DNA of 64,000 nt from Cryptomeria japonica (taxonomy: Eukaryota > Streptophyta > Pinopsida > Cupressales > Cupressaceae). The stretch lies in contig NC_081412.1 in assembly GCF_030272615.1 (NCBI RefSeq), positions 689,822,083 to 689,886,082 of the forward strand, given 5' to 3'. Made by a program: the position numbers and the translations under genes. The notes beneath the pieces are model-generated. The model was not told the DNA's origin and did no database searches. It saw only the letters and a program-made list of their open reading frames with translations. Below are positions 11,770 through 23,300 of this stretch, one piece after another (within the stretch, counting starts at the first letter, position 1; every line of letters begins with the position of its first letter).

Positions 11770-13285
11770 TGATAGTTCTAATACTAAATGTAAGTATAGA
11801 TCTAATAGCCACCAAGATGAGAGGGGGGGGGGGTGAATCATACAAACTTAATCTTCCATAAAAACATCAGATTCAACCTCGGTAACATATGCTTTAGTAA
11901 TATAACCCAAAACTATTAAACAAGCAAACTCAAAAGCATATAAACATCATAAACCTCATAACACCAGATTTAACATGGAAACCCAAATAGGGAAAAACCA
12001 CTGTGGGATTTTGGACCCACTAAGAAATATACTCTTCTAGAGTATGCTCGACTAAAAGCAAATCCTGTTAAAGATTACAAACACATTGCTAGATGTGAGC
12101 TGGTTAAGGGATTTCCCTCAGATCTGTTAGGATCTTCACCTTGTTAGAAGTGACCTTGTTAAAGGATTTCAAACACTCAATTAGAATATCACCTTGCTAG
12201 AGGGTTTTACAAATAAGACTATTAAGTCCACTTGGTTAAGAGATTTTCTGTCACTTTCACAAAATAACAGTAATAAAAATCTATCTACAACTTCACATCT
12301 AAAATGCTAAAGCAGATTCTTATTTGCTCAATACAATCTAGACATAGAACTAATCTTGTCCATCTGCTGGGCTTCTATACTCTATTATTCAAATAGGTCT
12401 TCAAACTTTTGTGCTCGGTAATCACTATGTAGCATCCCTGTGCATACACTTGCCCACATGTATTTTTTATCAACAGTTTCCTATTTATAAACAATTAGCT
12501 AACCGCTTAATCTCCTTGATCACATTTCCCATGATCAATCATAGCCATCAGATCTTCAATCTTGTCTAGGTTCAATGCATCTTTCGATCTGAAAACATTT
12601 TATCCTGCCTAGGAACTTGCATATATTTCTTGGAACTTGTGCTAGGGTATTGCAGTTCAATCTACGTTGTATATCTTCGTGCCAACTTTCCTTTGCCATA
12701 GATTCATTAATAAACTATATTTACGGCATACCAATTATTTAATCAGTTCCAGCTCATCAACTTCCTTCATTAAATAATGCATGTAACCATTTAATGCATT
12801 CTGTTATAGCTCAGTTACAACTCGGTAAATAATAAACTTTACTCGGTAGACATTTTGCCTTCATTAACCGATAACAATAACCTTAGGGTTTACCGACTAG
12901 ATTATTTGCTTGGTAACATAGTATAGTATTAACCTTACAATTTATAACATATGTATGATGCTAAAACAATCTAAACATCATGATCTCATCATTGTCTGAC
13001 TCGGTAATAGCTTCCCATTGAATACCTTATTCATCCCCTTATTCATCATAATATTTCCTGTGCCTTTTACTGACATCTTTATATTCTTTACATCATACTT
13101 CTCAAGATATGGCAACATCATACTAAGTTAGAAAATCCATTTCTTGACATTAATGAAAAAATAATAATATCAAGACAGTAAACATCCTTAATCAGTGATA
13201 TCCATAATCATCAACAACCTTCTCAATATCCTTATTGAAATGTCAACAATCTTTCATTGTCTATTATAATGCTATATTGCCAATA
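11770..13285 (-). repeat. 5' LTR of copia 1
   Basis: Homologous to 5600-7107. The outer end reads gccaata, so the terminal TG (minus strand) has become TA. The boundary is fixed by the GATAT duplication that follows. A TATA box is at 12482-12489 on the minus strand. Confidence 0.88.
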
Positions 13286-13446
13286 GATATGGTATCCTAA
13301 CATGATAATACTAAGATATGATAAAGAGATTAACATGCTATGAAAATGTTATTGCTATCTAAAATTCTTAATCTTATGAGAGAGACAAAATGCAAATTCT
13401 TTGATAACCTAGATGCATAAAAACTTGGATCAATAAAACGGAGCTC

Positions 13447-13454
13447 TATTTATA
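13447..13454 (-). promoter_or_regulatory. TATA box in gypsy A LTR
   Basis: The minus strand reads TATAAATAGAG about 0.93 kb into the LTR that starts at 14379. This fits a U3 core promoter. Confidence 0.55.
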
Positions 13455-14379
13455 GAAGAAATGGTCAAATGAAGGGTTAAGATTGAGTAATCTTAACAAG
13501 GGAAAGGATTGAAATTTATTCAATCCTTGTGAGGTTTTCAATCCAATCCTAGGTTGACAAATGTCACCAAGAGGAGGCTTGAGAGGAAATGTAAGAGGCA
13601 TTAAATGCTTGAGAAGAAATGGTGGTTACCTTAGGAGGTAAGGTTATAGTTGAGTTACTGGATAACTAGTGGATAAATATTTTACCCAAAGGGTAAACTC
13701 TTGTACAAGGGTTAAAGGGATAACTAGGGTCAAATCAATGAGTTCTTGATGAGACCCCTGGGTTAGATGAGGGTTGAGTTAGAGAGAAAGTCTCTAATCA
13801 TGTGGTAAGGTTGAGTTAACCATTAATGGCTTGGGAGACTTTGAGGGTTAACTTGTTGGAGACATCAAGCCTTCAATTCATTTCAAAGACTTTGAAGCTT
13901 TTGTAAGAAGTGACCTTTCTTAGAGAATGTGAAAATTATTAGTGAATGGTTTAGGCTAATTAGAGTGGTTTCAGAAGAATCTAGAAGGCTCTAGAAGAGG
14001 TCTATTCATGAATTTAGGAGAATGCAAGTGGGAGATATTAGGATTTTAATTAAAATAAAATGTTTTATTTCAACTAAAAATGAATGCAACTTGCATTTGT
14101 AGGAAAGTGCAAGTGGGGGGGGGTTTATAAATAAATTTAATTTATTTATATGCAAGAAGATGAATTTAATTAGATGAGGGAGATGGAATTTAATCAAGTA
14201 AATAAAATTTATTCAATTAATGAAAGAAAGGAAAATTAATCAAATGTTTGAATTTGATTAATGGCTAGATAGAAAAAAGGGATATTAATCAAACCTTAGT
14301 TTAATTAATAGGTGGATAAATGATAATTAAACAAATAAAATTTATTTAATTAAGTGTGCAGATTTAGGTGTCTACATTT

Positions 14380-14397
14380 TCCCCCTCTTTGAAGTAA
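14380..14397 (-). other. Polypurine tract of gypsy A
   Basis: The minus strand reads a purine run, cttcaaagagggggaaaa, directly before the LTR start TGTAGACACC. Confidence 0.75.
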
Positions 14398-14546
14398 CAT
14401 GTGACCACATGACGATTCAAAGAAAAATCACTCGATATGTTGTCAAAATTTCTCATTTTGTTGTCGTCACCAAAATTTTCAATATGATGCCCCAGATATG
14501 AATACTAATACTGATATGATGTCGATATGATGATGATACCCCCCTT

Positions 14547-14585
14547 GAGAGATCATTCATGCATTAAAGGCATGAATGATCTCTC
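14547..14585. repeat. Perfect 16-bp inverted repeat with 7-base loop
   Basis: The arm gagagatcattcatgc (14547-14562) is matched exactly by its reverse complement at 14570-14585. It lies in non-coding interior of gypsy A, near its 3' LTR. It is not followed by a T-run on either strand. Confidence 0.85.
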
Positions 14586-14666
14586 GAAAGAAGAAGGATG
14601 TTATATGAAAGATAGAAGAGTGCATAGTTGATGACATGCATGGGTTTGATTGGATTGAGATTAAGT

Positions 14667-14790
14667 CTAGTTTCAGGAAGGACACATCTCATATAAGACA
14701 AAGATGATCAAAATGTCTAGTTTCAAGAATGATATATCCTGTATAAGACATGATCAAAATGTCTGGTTTCAGGAAATATACATCTTGTAT
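14667..14790. repeat. About 48-bp tandem repeat in gypsy A interior
   Basis: Three degenerate units of the type 'tctagtttcaggaa ... tataagaca ... gatcaaaatg'. Related units recur at 28880-28955, beyond gypsy B. This supports the view that 14380-14966 and 27799 onward were one interior before B inserted. Confidence 0.7.
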
Positions 14791-14966
14791 AAGACATGAT
14801 AGATGATAGTTGGATGAATGATGAAGACATGAAAGTGAAGAATGATCCCATGCTGAATTGATAGATATGCATATGATGGATGTAATGATGAATGTGACTA
14901 AATGATGATGATGATATGCAGCTAAATGCCATGATTAAATGATATGCAACTAAATACAATTGTAGT

Positions 14967-16622
14967 TGTGTGGGGGAAAAAAGCGAGACTAGGTCAATAT
15001 ACCCTAATCCTACCTTTTGACACACATTACGGAATACGAAAGAGCCTAGAGATATCGTACAATTGGCTACTTCTTTTGGTGAAAGAGAGAGCCACGGGAT
15101 ATCTATTAGGATTCCTATTCCCTTGTTGAAATTGTAAGATTAAGTAATGCAGGTTCAAACCCTAATCCCAAAATGCAAGTATGAACCAATAACAAGATTG
15201 CAGAATTGAGATTAAACAATGAACAGTTGTAAATGTAAGGATAAAATAAGAATGCAGATATGTACCCGGAGTCAAAATCAGACTGAAAATGTTCGGGACA
15301 GGGGCGCGAGCGCCACTGTCCTGAAAACTGCACCGGAAACCACTGTTCTGCACTCTGAAACACTGTCTGGAAACTGTCTGCAAACTGTCTGTCCGGAGGA
15401 CCAGGGCGCCCAGCGCCTCTGTCCCAGGGACCAGGGCACCCAGCGCCCCTATCCTGGCAGGACCAGGGCGCCCAGCGCCCCTGTCCCGGTCTCCTGCTCT
15501 GCAATTTCACACAGAGTGCTGTCCCAACTTTCTCTCTCCGGATCTGTATCCTGCGGCGTCGTCCAAATCCCGAAACCTGCAATAATATCTGAAAAGGGGG
15601 AGGGGCGGCTATATAGGGTTTTGCCTTAGTCAAACCCCCACTTCGGTGATTTCCACCTCCACGAATAGCCAAGTTGTTTTGTAAAGTATATTGTATGTGC
15701 AGACCTAGTGTGTGTGCAAGGTCCAAAATGCAAGAAAGCAAACTAGAGCAACCTAGAAAGTAAACCCTAATTGCTTGTAAATGATAATGTAAATGCTCCA
15801 AATCAAGATGTAATGTGATCTAAAGCATGAATAAATGATGTATCAAAGCTTATGCAAAGACATGAAAACAATACGAAATCATACCCAACCCTCAAGGGAG
15901 GAGTACAAGCCAATCTTCAGTCGGTAATCTCCTATTGTTCTTCAATGTCCTCCAAGCCCTAAGTGGATGAATGAATTTGATAGATGCTTGATAGAACGAT
16001 GTTACAAGATGTTGAAGTCCTCAAAGATCTGCCCTTTCGCTGCATATGAAGTTCCTGGAAACAAAAATCCGATCCTTTCAAATGAGGAAAGAGAGCTTTT
16101 ATGTATGAAACCCTAGGTCGTAAATTCGTATTTTCGCCAACCTAGAGATTGAATATCCCACCAATTTCTTGGGGTTAAGCTTTATTTTATGATTGGATCG
16201 CACTCCTAAAATTTCGGGAAAAATGTCCGGGACCATGTGCACCGGGCGCCACGGTCCCGGCAACTTTTCACCAAATTTTCAGGGCCGTCGGATATGATGA
16301 TTTTAGAGAGAATCCCGAAGTTACAGGTAATTTCGAGATGTTTTGACCCCGAAACCAAGCCCCCAAATTCGGAATAGGACTTAATTAGGATTTTTGGTTA
16401 AGTGATGTATTAGAGGAATAAAATGCGAAGGGCGCGCTTTAGTGAAAGGGCCCATTTTTGTGATGTAGAGAATGATGAAATGGAACCTTAGACCTAATTA
16501 CTTTGATTAATTAAGTGCTTAAGGAGAAATGCAATGCAAAATGCCAAATGCACTAAGGCGGGTGCTAAACTAGGTGTGAAATTGTACCACCCTAGCGAGT
16601 GCGTACAATTTATGACGCTACA
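14967..16622 (-). repeat. 3' LTR of gypsy B
   Basis: Runs from tgtgtggggg to gacgctaca. The minus strand therefore starts TGTAGCG and ends CACACA. A TATA-like ccTATATAg on the minus strand lies at 15610-15615. Unusually GC-rich patches (GGCGCC motifs) lie at about 15297-15320, 15398-15489 and 16230-16262. Confidence 0.93.
15398..15489. repeat. GC-rich 30-bp tandem repeat in LTR, three units
   Basis: Three units on the theme 'ggaccagggcgcccagcgcc' followed by 'cctgtccc'. The partner LTR has the same array at 26569-26660, with C-to-T/G-to-A differences concentrated in CG dinucleotides, as expected from methylation decay. Confidence 0.9.
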
Positions 16623-16640
16623 TTTAGCCCCCACTTTAGC
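16623..16640 (-). other. Polypurine tract of gypsy B
   Basis: The minus strand reads gctaaagtgggggctaaa right before the LTR start TGTAGCG. Confidence 0.75.
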
Positions 16641-17208
16641 AGTCATATGAGTACTACGTGCATATGCAAGCTAAAGTACAGAAAAGTAAACATCATTTGA
16701 AAAAAGGATATATCCATAAGTTGTCGGACGAAGCCCCCAGCAGTATCTGCAGTACACAATTAGGAACCGCACCCTACAAAACAAACGTTAGATCACAAAA
16801 TCACCTAATGCTTACTAGGGAAAGTGATGAAATCTATGAGTAGCTATATGCCCCCCCCTGTTTCGACTTGCTTATTAGGGAGGTGAAACAGGGTAGCATG
16901 TTTACTTGAGACAAATTGTGTAAGAGAGTGTTGATGAGGGGTGTTCGCGAAATAGGCTTCATCAGAGCACTTTTTTGGAACATCCCGAGAGTAGGAGAAG
17001 GAAAATATGATTCCAATGCAATGAACGGCTCGAAAATCGCATCTCCCAAACTCAAGTTATGATAAAATGAATGACAGAGGAAAAATTAGGGTTTCACAAA
17101 GTAAGAATAAACGAACAAGAGTATACACTTCGAAAGTGACACTTGTATTCATCACTTTGTCGATTTCAGGATACTATTCAGTGTAGCGGAGCCCACCTAG
17201 CCATCACC
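16641..17208. other. Non-coding stretch upstream of the antisense gene
   Basis: No supported coding frame on either strand. By position it would hold the promoter of the plus-strand gene that starts at 17209. I see no convincing TATA box at the usual distance, so no promoter is called. Confidence 0.5.
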
Positions 17209-17370
17209 ATGCCTTCACGACGACCGGAGCATCCCATGAGGATCGAGATCCTGCGCCAGGCCGTGATCGACGACGAGCCACTGGACGAGGTGAGTTGACT
17301 GAACGTTTGACCTTTGATTTTTCAAATGTTTGACTTTTTCGTGATCGTATGCGGGCCTCGAAGGCTGACC

Positions 17371-17526
17371 GGGGCCCACCCAGGACGCCATGGTCCCTGA
17401 GGGGCGCCCTGGTCCCCCCAGGGTGCCATGGTCCCTAACAGGGGCGCCATGGTCGCTGCAGGGCGCCATGGTCCCCTCAGGGCGCCATGGTCCCTGACAG
17501 GGCGCCATGGTCCCTAATCAGGGCCT
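17371..17526. repeat. GC-rich tandem repeat inside intron 1
   Basis: About seven degenerate units, typical unit 'cagggcgccatggtccctga'. One unit contains gggcgccctggtcc, an exact 14-base match to the reverse complement of the LTR array at 15398-15489. The frame across it on the minus strand (17215-17508) is a repeat artefact. Confidence 0.88.
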
Positions 17527-18929
17527 GGCGAGAGGTTCGGGGCTTGCATACGATGTGCGATAGTTTGCATTTGTGATTTCGATGATCGAGTATTGATTAT
17601 TGTCATGTTTTCATGTTGCAGGGTCTCCCGTACATGAGAGAGCACATAGCGGGACATATTCTTTGCACTTTGCGAGATCAGATTCCGCGGCTGACTCAGT
17701 CAGAGAGAGACACTCTATCTATTGTAGGATTGTGGTACGTGATTCTGATGCCGGCCATTCGATTTCATCCTACGATGCTGATGGCCTTGATGGAGCGATG
17801 GGATCCTGACACATGCACCTTTCACCTTCCAGTAGGAGAGCTGACGGTCACACTCGAGGATGTGTACCGTATACTTCATCTTCCTATCAGAGGAGCGAAA
17901 GTTACATACGCGATCGATCGGTCAGCGGAGGATCATCAGAGAGAGCAGGTGTATTGCATAGGGAGAGTCATGCCGAGCGAGACGAGAGGTCGCATCATGG
18001 TCAGCTGGCTCTTACATCCTATAGGGGAGGTACCACTTCTGAGACGCCTTATGATAGCCATCATAGCACTAGCCGTCTGCCCTAATGGGCGAGGGACACA
18101 CATGCATGGGGGCCTCACATGGTGTATCAGAGCGATGGAGAGACACAGGAGAGTGTATGCATGGGGTCGGAGTATGCTTGCGCATCTCTATCACCACCTT
18201 GAGGAGTATGTATTCGGACAGGGTTGCATTTTGATGACATGCACACTTCTACAGGTGTGGATTTTAGAGTATTTCACATGCACCAGGCCCGTCGGCTTTC
18301 CACTGAGTACAGCGAGCGAGCGACCTAGGGTGTTCGCTTATCCACTTACCAGAGAGTGGAGATTTGGCGATTTGTTGTATTGGAGAGTGATTGTTGACAA
18401 ACTGACATCTGAGGTGATAGTGTGGAGACCTTACCTACTGATGCACAGATGGGATGGTATGGAGAGATAGTTAGCATGTCTACAGAGGAACCGCCTACTG
18501 CGAGGACGATATGCACACATCATAGTCCCTTTCTGCTTTGACCGAGTACGGAGGCAGTTCGGACTAGAGCAGTGTGTTCCAGCCGATGTGCCCATCTATA
18601 CTCGACACTCACGGGTCCTTCCCAGACCTGGAGCAGTAGTGAGACCGACGGTAGATGATATTGAGATGACAGACTTAGAGGGATCTGATCAGGATGTAGT
18701 CACCGACTATTCTGCAGAGCCTGGAGCACAGCGTAGATATGTTTCATGGTTCATGAGATCATATCCAGGTCCTATCTTTCCACCAGATCATCCGACAGGC
18801 TATCCAGGCCCATGGAGACATGGAGACTGAGACGAGGACGAGGGATCCAGGTCAGAGGAGCCAGAGGAGGGAGAGGGTCACGAGGAGGTGGGAGATCCTG
18901 ATCCACCTATAGGCGATCAGCCCAGTGAC

Positions 18930-19060
18930 GAGGAGGAGGAGGATGAGGATGCAGATAGAGAGGAGGACGAGGAGGATGTAGGTGATGATGTAGATGAGGA
19001 CGAGGATGATGATGATGAGGAGGACGAGGACGAGGAGGATAGAGATGATGAGGAGGAGTC
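18930..19060 (+). repeat. GAGGAC/GATGAT repeat coding an acidic run
   Basis: A purine-rich simple repeat that encodes about 45 mostly Asp/Glu residues in the frame of the PMD gene. Minus-strand serine-, leucine- and proline-rich frames over it are artefacts of the same repeat. Confidence 0.85.
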
Positions 19061-19797
19061 GGATGCAGCTCCCCACCATTTAGGAGATGATACCATAGCT
19101 CTGGATCCACCTCTTATTCCCCAATAGGGGGAATAGGAGGTGATACGGAGACCTGTCACCAGTACCATCCAGCCTACACCCATCGTGGATAGAGTATACG
19201 AACGAGGGGAGCCTAGCGGTTCTCAATCATAGATACTACCATATCATGATCCCTACTGGCGCGAGGGAGATCCAGGTATAGTAGGTTTATATTGATTGAT
19301 TAATGTTTTGATGATAAAGAATGGTACTAACAAAAATCTGTTCTACTGCCACAGCTAATGTGCATGAACGGCGTTCCTTGATTCAACAGGCAATGACAGA
19401 CATTTCCATGATAGCACAGATCCCCAGTTCCTCACAGATTGCCTATAGGCCTCAAGGGAACGCGGGTCGGCATGAGGATTTGTTTTTCCCATTCTGAGTA
19501 TAGGTAGATATATGGAGGGAGAGAGAGAGAGTCCTATCAGAGGACCTCCAGCAGGTGCGGCAGAGAGAGAGAGTCCTATCAGAGGACCTCCAGCAGGCGC
19601 GGCGAGATCTAGCAGCGGCTCAGACTGAGGCTACCACCTATCGCGCAATCCTTATGGATAGGGATCGTAGGAGTTCCTTGTGGAGTCACTCACGATCTGT
19701 ATCGCGCTACACACCCATGGGTCCACCTTCACGGCCAGATCAGGAGGGAGCGTCCAGTCGACACTCTCCAGCCACTAGCCCTAGGGATAGGAGATGA

Positions 19798-20387
19798 TTT
19801 TATGATGTAAAAGAGAGGTCACATTTTGGATGTACAGTGACCTAGATTTGTATACGCTCCACACATATATATGTATATATACATGCTTCTCTTTTGTCTC
19901 AAATGTGTTATCTTTAATGCTTAAAACAATGTATATTTTGTTTTGATTAAATCTAATACATTTGGTAAATGTACATGTATGTTCAGAATTTAATTTCCAT
20001 GTGATTGACTTCTCAATGCTCCATGATTAAATTGATACATGTGTGACTTAATTAAAATGTTTAATCAAGTACTACATTGATGATAAGGAAGAAATATGCA
20101 TTAAGCCTAAGAATCATATAACTAATGTGATTTAATTCTGAATTTAAACACAACATGATACGATCCTACTTAATACATAAAGACATTGTATAATATGCTA
20201 GCATAATAGGAATGTAAATCTTTTACAATTTACATAAATGAATTCAAGACAAAGACACACTTGTCAGGAATGAAGCAATATAGATTAAACAACATAACAT
20301 TTAATTCTATTTTGCTTTAATTAAGAGACACTAACATATTATCCAATGTTTGAAGAATTGAAAAGAAGATAGATGAAGAACAAAGAA
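19798..20387. other. Gap between the convergent antisense gene and pol
   Basis: The two genes end tail to tail here. The stretch is AT-rich, with 'acatatatatgtatatatac' at about 19863. No coding frame or recognisable repeat is seen. Polyadenylation signals for both strands might lie here, but none is distinctive. Confidence 0.45.
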
Positions 20388-23300
20388 TTAAGCATAATAT
20401 CTACGCAAGTGCATAGCATTGATAGGTTCTTTAAGAGGCATACCATCTACATCCGCTATTTTGTAAGCACCTGATCCATAATCCTCCATAACGATGTATG
20501 GTCCAAGCCAATTAGGACTTAATTTTCCCTTTTCTGTAGGCAAGGCATTCACATTGCACTGATTCTCATAAAGGACTAAGTCACCTACTGAGAAGGAACG
20601 TTGAATAACCTTGTCATTATAGCTTCGTTGTAGAGTTTTGTGATACGCTTGAATATTCTCAAGAGCGTTTATGCGCTGTTCATCAAGCATCTCAAGCTGT
20701 TGAAGTCGTTGTTCCCTATAAGAGTCATCATCTACTATACCTTTGAGAGAAACCCTAAGTGATGGAATCTCTAATTCTAAGGGCATAATAGCATCAGCAC
20801 CATAAACAAGATTATAAGGAGTAGTTCCCATAGCAATTCGTACACTCGTTCGGTAGGCCCAAAGAGCATAGATCAGCTGGTTACTCCAATCCTTACCATG
20901 CTTATTCACGGTTTTACGAAGAATTTGTTCAATTATCTTATTGGATGATTCGGCTTGGCCATTTGATTGAGGATAATATGGTGTAGAAAATCGATGTTTG
21001 ATATGATACTTCTCAAGGAATTTCTTCACATCCTTGTTTTTAAACGATGTCCCATTATCTGAGATAATAGTGGAAGGTATCCCAAATTGAGAAATGATGT
21101 TTTCTAGAAGAAATTGACAAATCACTTCAGCAGTAGTAGAGCGAAGAGGAATAGCTTCTACCCACTTCGTAAAGTAATCTGTTGCAGTTATAATGAAGGT
21201 GTGTCCTTGAGATGAAGGAGGAGAAATTTTTCCAATAAGATCCAAACCCCATGCGGAGAAAGGCCACGAAGCTACTTGAGAACGAAGTTCTTGGGCAGGA
21301 GCATGAATCAGATTATTGTGTTGTTGACATTGATGACATTTTTTAACAAATGAAAAGGAATCCTTCTGCATAGTTTGCCAATAGTATCCCATACGAAGCA
21401 ACCTATGAACCAGGGATTTGCCCCCAAAATGCCCCCCACAGGCACCTGAATGTGCCTCTTCAAGAGCAAGGGGGATTTCTGACTTGTTAAGACAACGAAG
21501 GAGAAGACCATCATAACCCCTTCGATAAAGGACATTAGAAAGGATGATATATCTAGCAGACAGCTTGCGGATTCTAGCCCTAGTGTTCCTATTAGCGGAA
21601 TCAGGAAAGGTACCATCGGTCAAATATCTTACGATATGCGAGAACCATTCATCTGAGTCTACAAAGTCACAATATGTTATCAAGCTAGAATCATCTTCAA
21701 TAGCCGGAGAAATAAGATTGTGAATAACGAAATTAAGATCGACCATAGGGTCCTCTAAAGATACTAGAGAAGCCACACATGCCATTGCATCCGCATGTCG
21801 ATTATCTTTTTGAGGAACGGGTTCCATGGTATAAGAATCGAAATTTTGTAATAAAGAGATAGCAAGATCTTTATATTGTGATAATTTGTCTTGTTTTGCT
21901 TGATATATTCCTGTTACTTGTCTTATAATTAATTGTGAATCTCCATAGATATGTATGTGTTTTATATTCAGAGCTAAGGCTGCTTTTATTCCCGCTATAA
22001 GAGCCTCATACTCAGCAATGTTATTGGTACATAGGAAATTTAGATGATATGATAAAGGAATAGGTTTCTTTGTAGGAGAAACTAGAACGACACCTGCCCC
22101 CGATCCCGTATGACACTTAGAGCCATCAAAGTATAACTCCCAAGTTTCATCTTTCTCTATAGAAAGAATGAAGTCGTCAGGAAAGGACTCAGAGTTAGGG
22201 AAGGAGAAAGGTGAAGGAGCCTCAACTAAGTGATCGGTCAATGCTTGTCCTTTAATTGCTCTTTGTGAAACAAATTTTAGGTCAAATTCAGTTAACATCA
22301 TAACCCACTTAGCTAGGCGTCCTGATAAATCAGTTTTAGAGAAAAGATGCTTCAAAGGATCAAACTTTACCATGACATGGACTTCTGAATTTAAAAGATA
22401 ATGTCTCAATTTCTGAGTCGCAAATACCAAGGCCAAGCATTGTCTTTCTATCGCAGAATATCGGGTCTCATAATCGAGTAAGGTACGACTTATGTAATAA
22501 ACCGCACATTCCTTACCATCTTTATCATGTTGTGCCAACAATGCTGTGAGAGCATGAGAAGAAGCAGTTGTATACAGAAGGAAGGGTTTAGAAGGTTCGG
22601 CAGGTTGAAGAATAGGAGGACTAGCCAAATACACTTTTAAATCTTCAAATGCTTGCTGACAATCCTCATTCCATTGAAAAGTGATATCCTTTTTAAGAAG
22701 TTGAGTAAAAGGAAAGGTACGATCCGCAAGTTGAGACACAAACCTACGAATAGCTTGAATCTTTCCTTGTAAGCTTTTAAGTTGAGACACATTTCTAGGA
22801 GGTGGCATGTTAACAATAGCATCTATTTTCTTAGTATCCACCTCAATCCCACGATGCGAAACTATGAACCCTGATAGTTTTCCACTATCCACACCAAAAA
22901 CACATTTTTGGGGATTCAAGCGCATGTCATATTTACGAATTCTTTCAAAGATTTGATGAAGGACTTTAACATGATCCATGCGAAGAAAGCATTTGGCCAA
23001 AATATCATCAACATAATCCTCTAAAATCTTATGCATATAATCATGAAAGATAAGGTTCATCGCTCGTTGATAAGTTGCGCCAGCATTTTTAAGTCCAAAA
23101 GGCATCATTATCCAACAAAACGTACCCCAAGGAGTAGTGAAAGCAGTTTTGAATTGATCTTGAGGGTTTATGAAAATTTGATTGTAGCCTAAAAAACCAT
23201 CCATGAAGGATAGCAAGGCATGTCCTGCCGTAGAATCAACTATCATGTCAATGTTTGGAAGAGGGAAATCATCTTTTAAAGAAGCCTTATTTAGATCCCG

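Larger units (their letters stand above)
5600..13285 (-). mobile_element. Ty1/copia element 1, full length but decayed
   Basis: Two LTRs (5600-7107 and 11770-13285) flank a minus-strand interior with gag, protease, integrase, reverse transcriptase and RNase H in copia order. The element is flanked by GATAT (5595-5599 and 13286-13290), a perfect 5-bp duplication. Integrase precedes reverse transcriptase, which defines Ty1/copia. Many stops and frameshifts break the polyprotein, so it cannot be autonomous now. It sits in the 3' LTR of gypsy A. Confidence 0.93.
4450..14379 (-). repeat. 3' LTR of gypsy A, split by two insertions
   Basis: The pieces 4450-4713, 5490-5599 and about 13291-14379 add up to roughly 1.46 kb. 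The first two align with 34534-34910, which shows they were once contiguous. The minus-strand start is TGTAGACACC at 14379 and the end is GGCATACA at 4450. Confidence 0.65.
17209..19797 (+). pseudogene. Antisense, intron-bearing plant mobile domain (PMD) gene carried by gypsy B
   Basis: The gene runs opposite to the element's own genes, between pol and the 3' LTR. Exon 1 (17209-17289, 27 codons, ATG in ccatcaccATG) ends at GAG|GTGAGT. Intron 1 (17290-17621) ends ttgcag. Exon 2 continues in phase 0. It holds the PMD/aminotransferase-like core: RWDPDTCTFHLPVGELTVTL, EDVYRILHLPI, and a C-terminal EWRFGDLLYWRVIVDKL. Intron 2 (19276-19354) is again GT-AG and keeps phase. The tail has an Asp/Glu-rich segment, then a coiled-coil-like RERERVLSEDLQQ repeat, ending at TGA 19797. 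In-frame stops occur at 18468, 18828, about 19125 and several later sites, so the copy is broken although the first 315 codons are open. PMD proteins occur both in host silencing factors (MAIL1/MAIN) and in transposons; the function here is unknown. Confidence 0.85.

Noticed and set aside
15219-15629. Open frame of 136 codons on the plus strand, repeated at 26390-26800
   Set aside because: Also inside the LTR and antisense to it; openness follows from the GC-rich repeat.
15115-15801. Open frame of 228 codons on the minus strand, repeated at 26286-26972
   Set aside because: It lies wholly inside the gypsy B LTRs, spans a GC-rich tandem repeat and the TATA region, and shows no known domain.
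18852-19183. Leu-, His/Pro- and Ser-rich frames on the minus strand
   Set aside because: Complement of the GAG/GAT repeat that codes the acidic run of the PMD gene.
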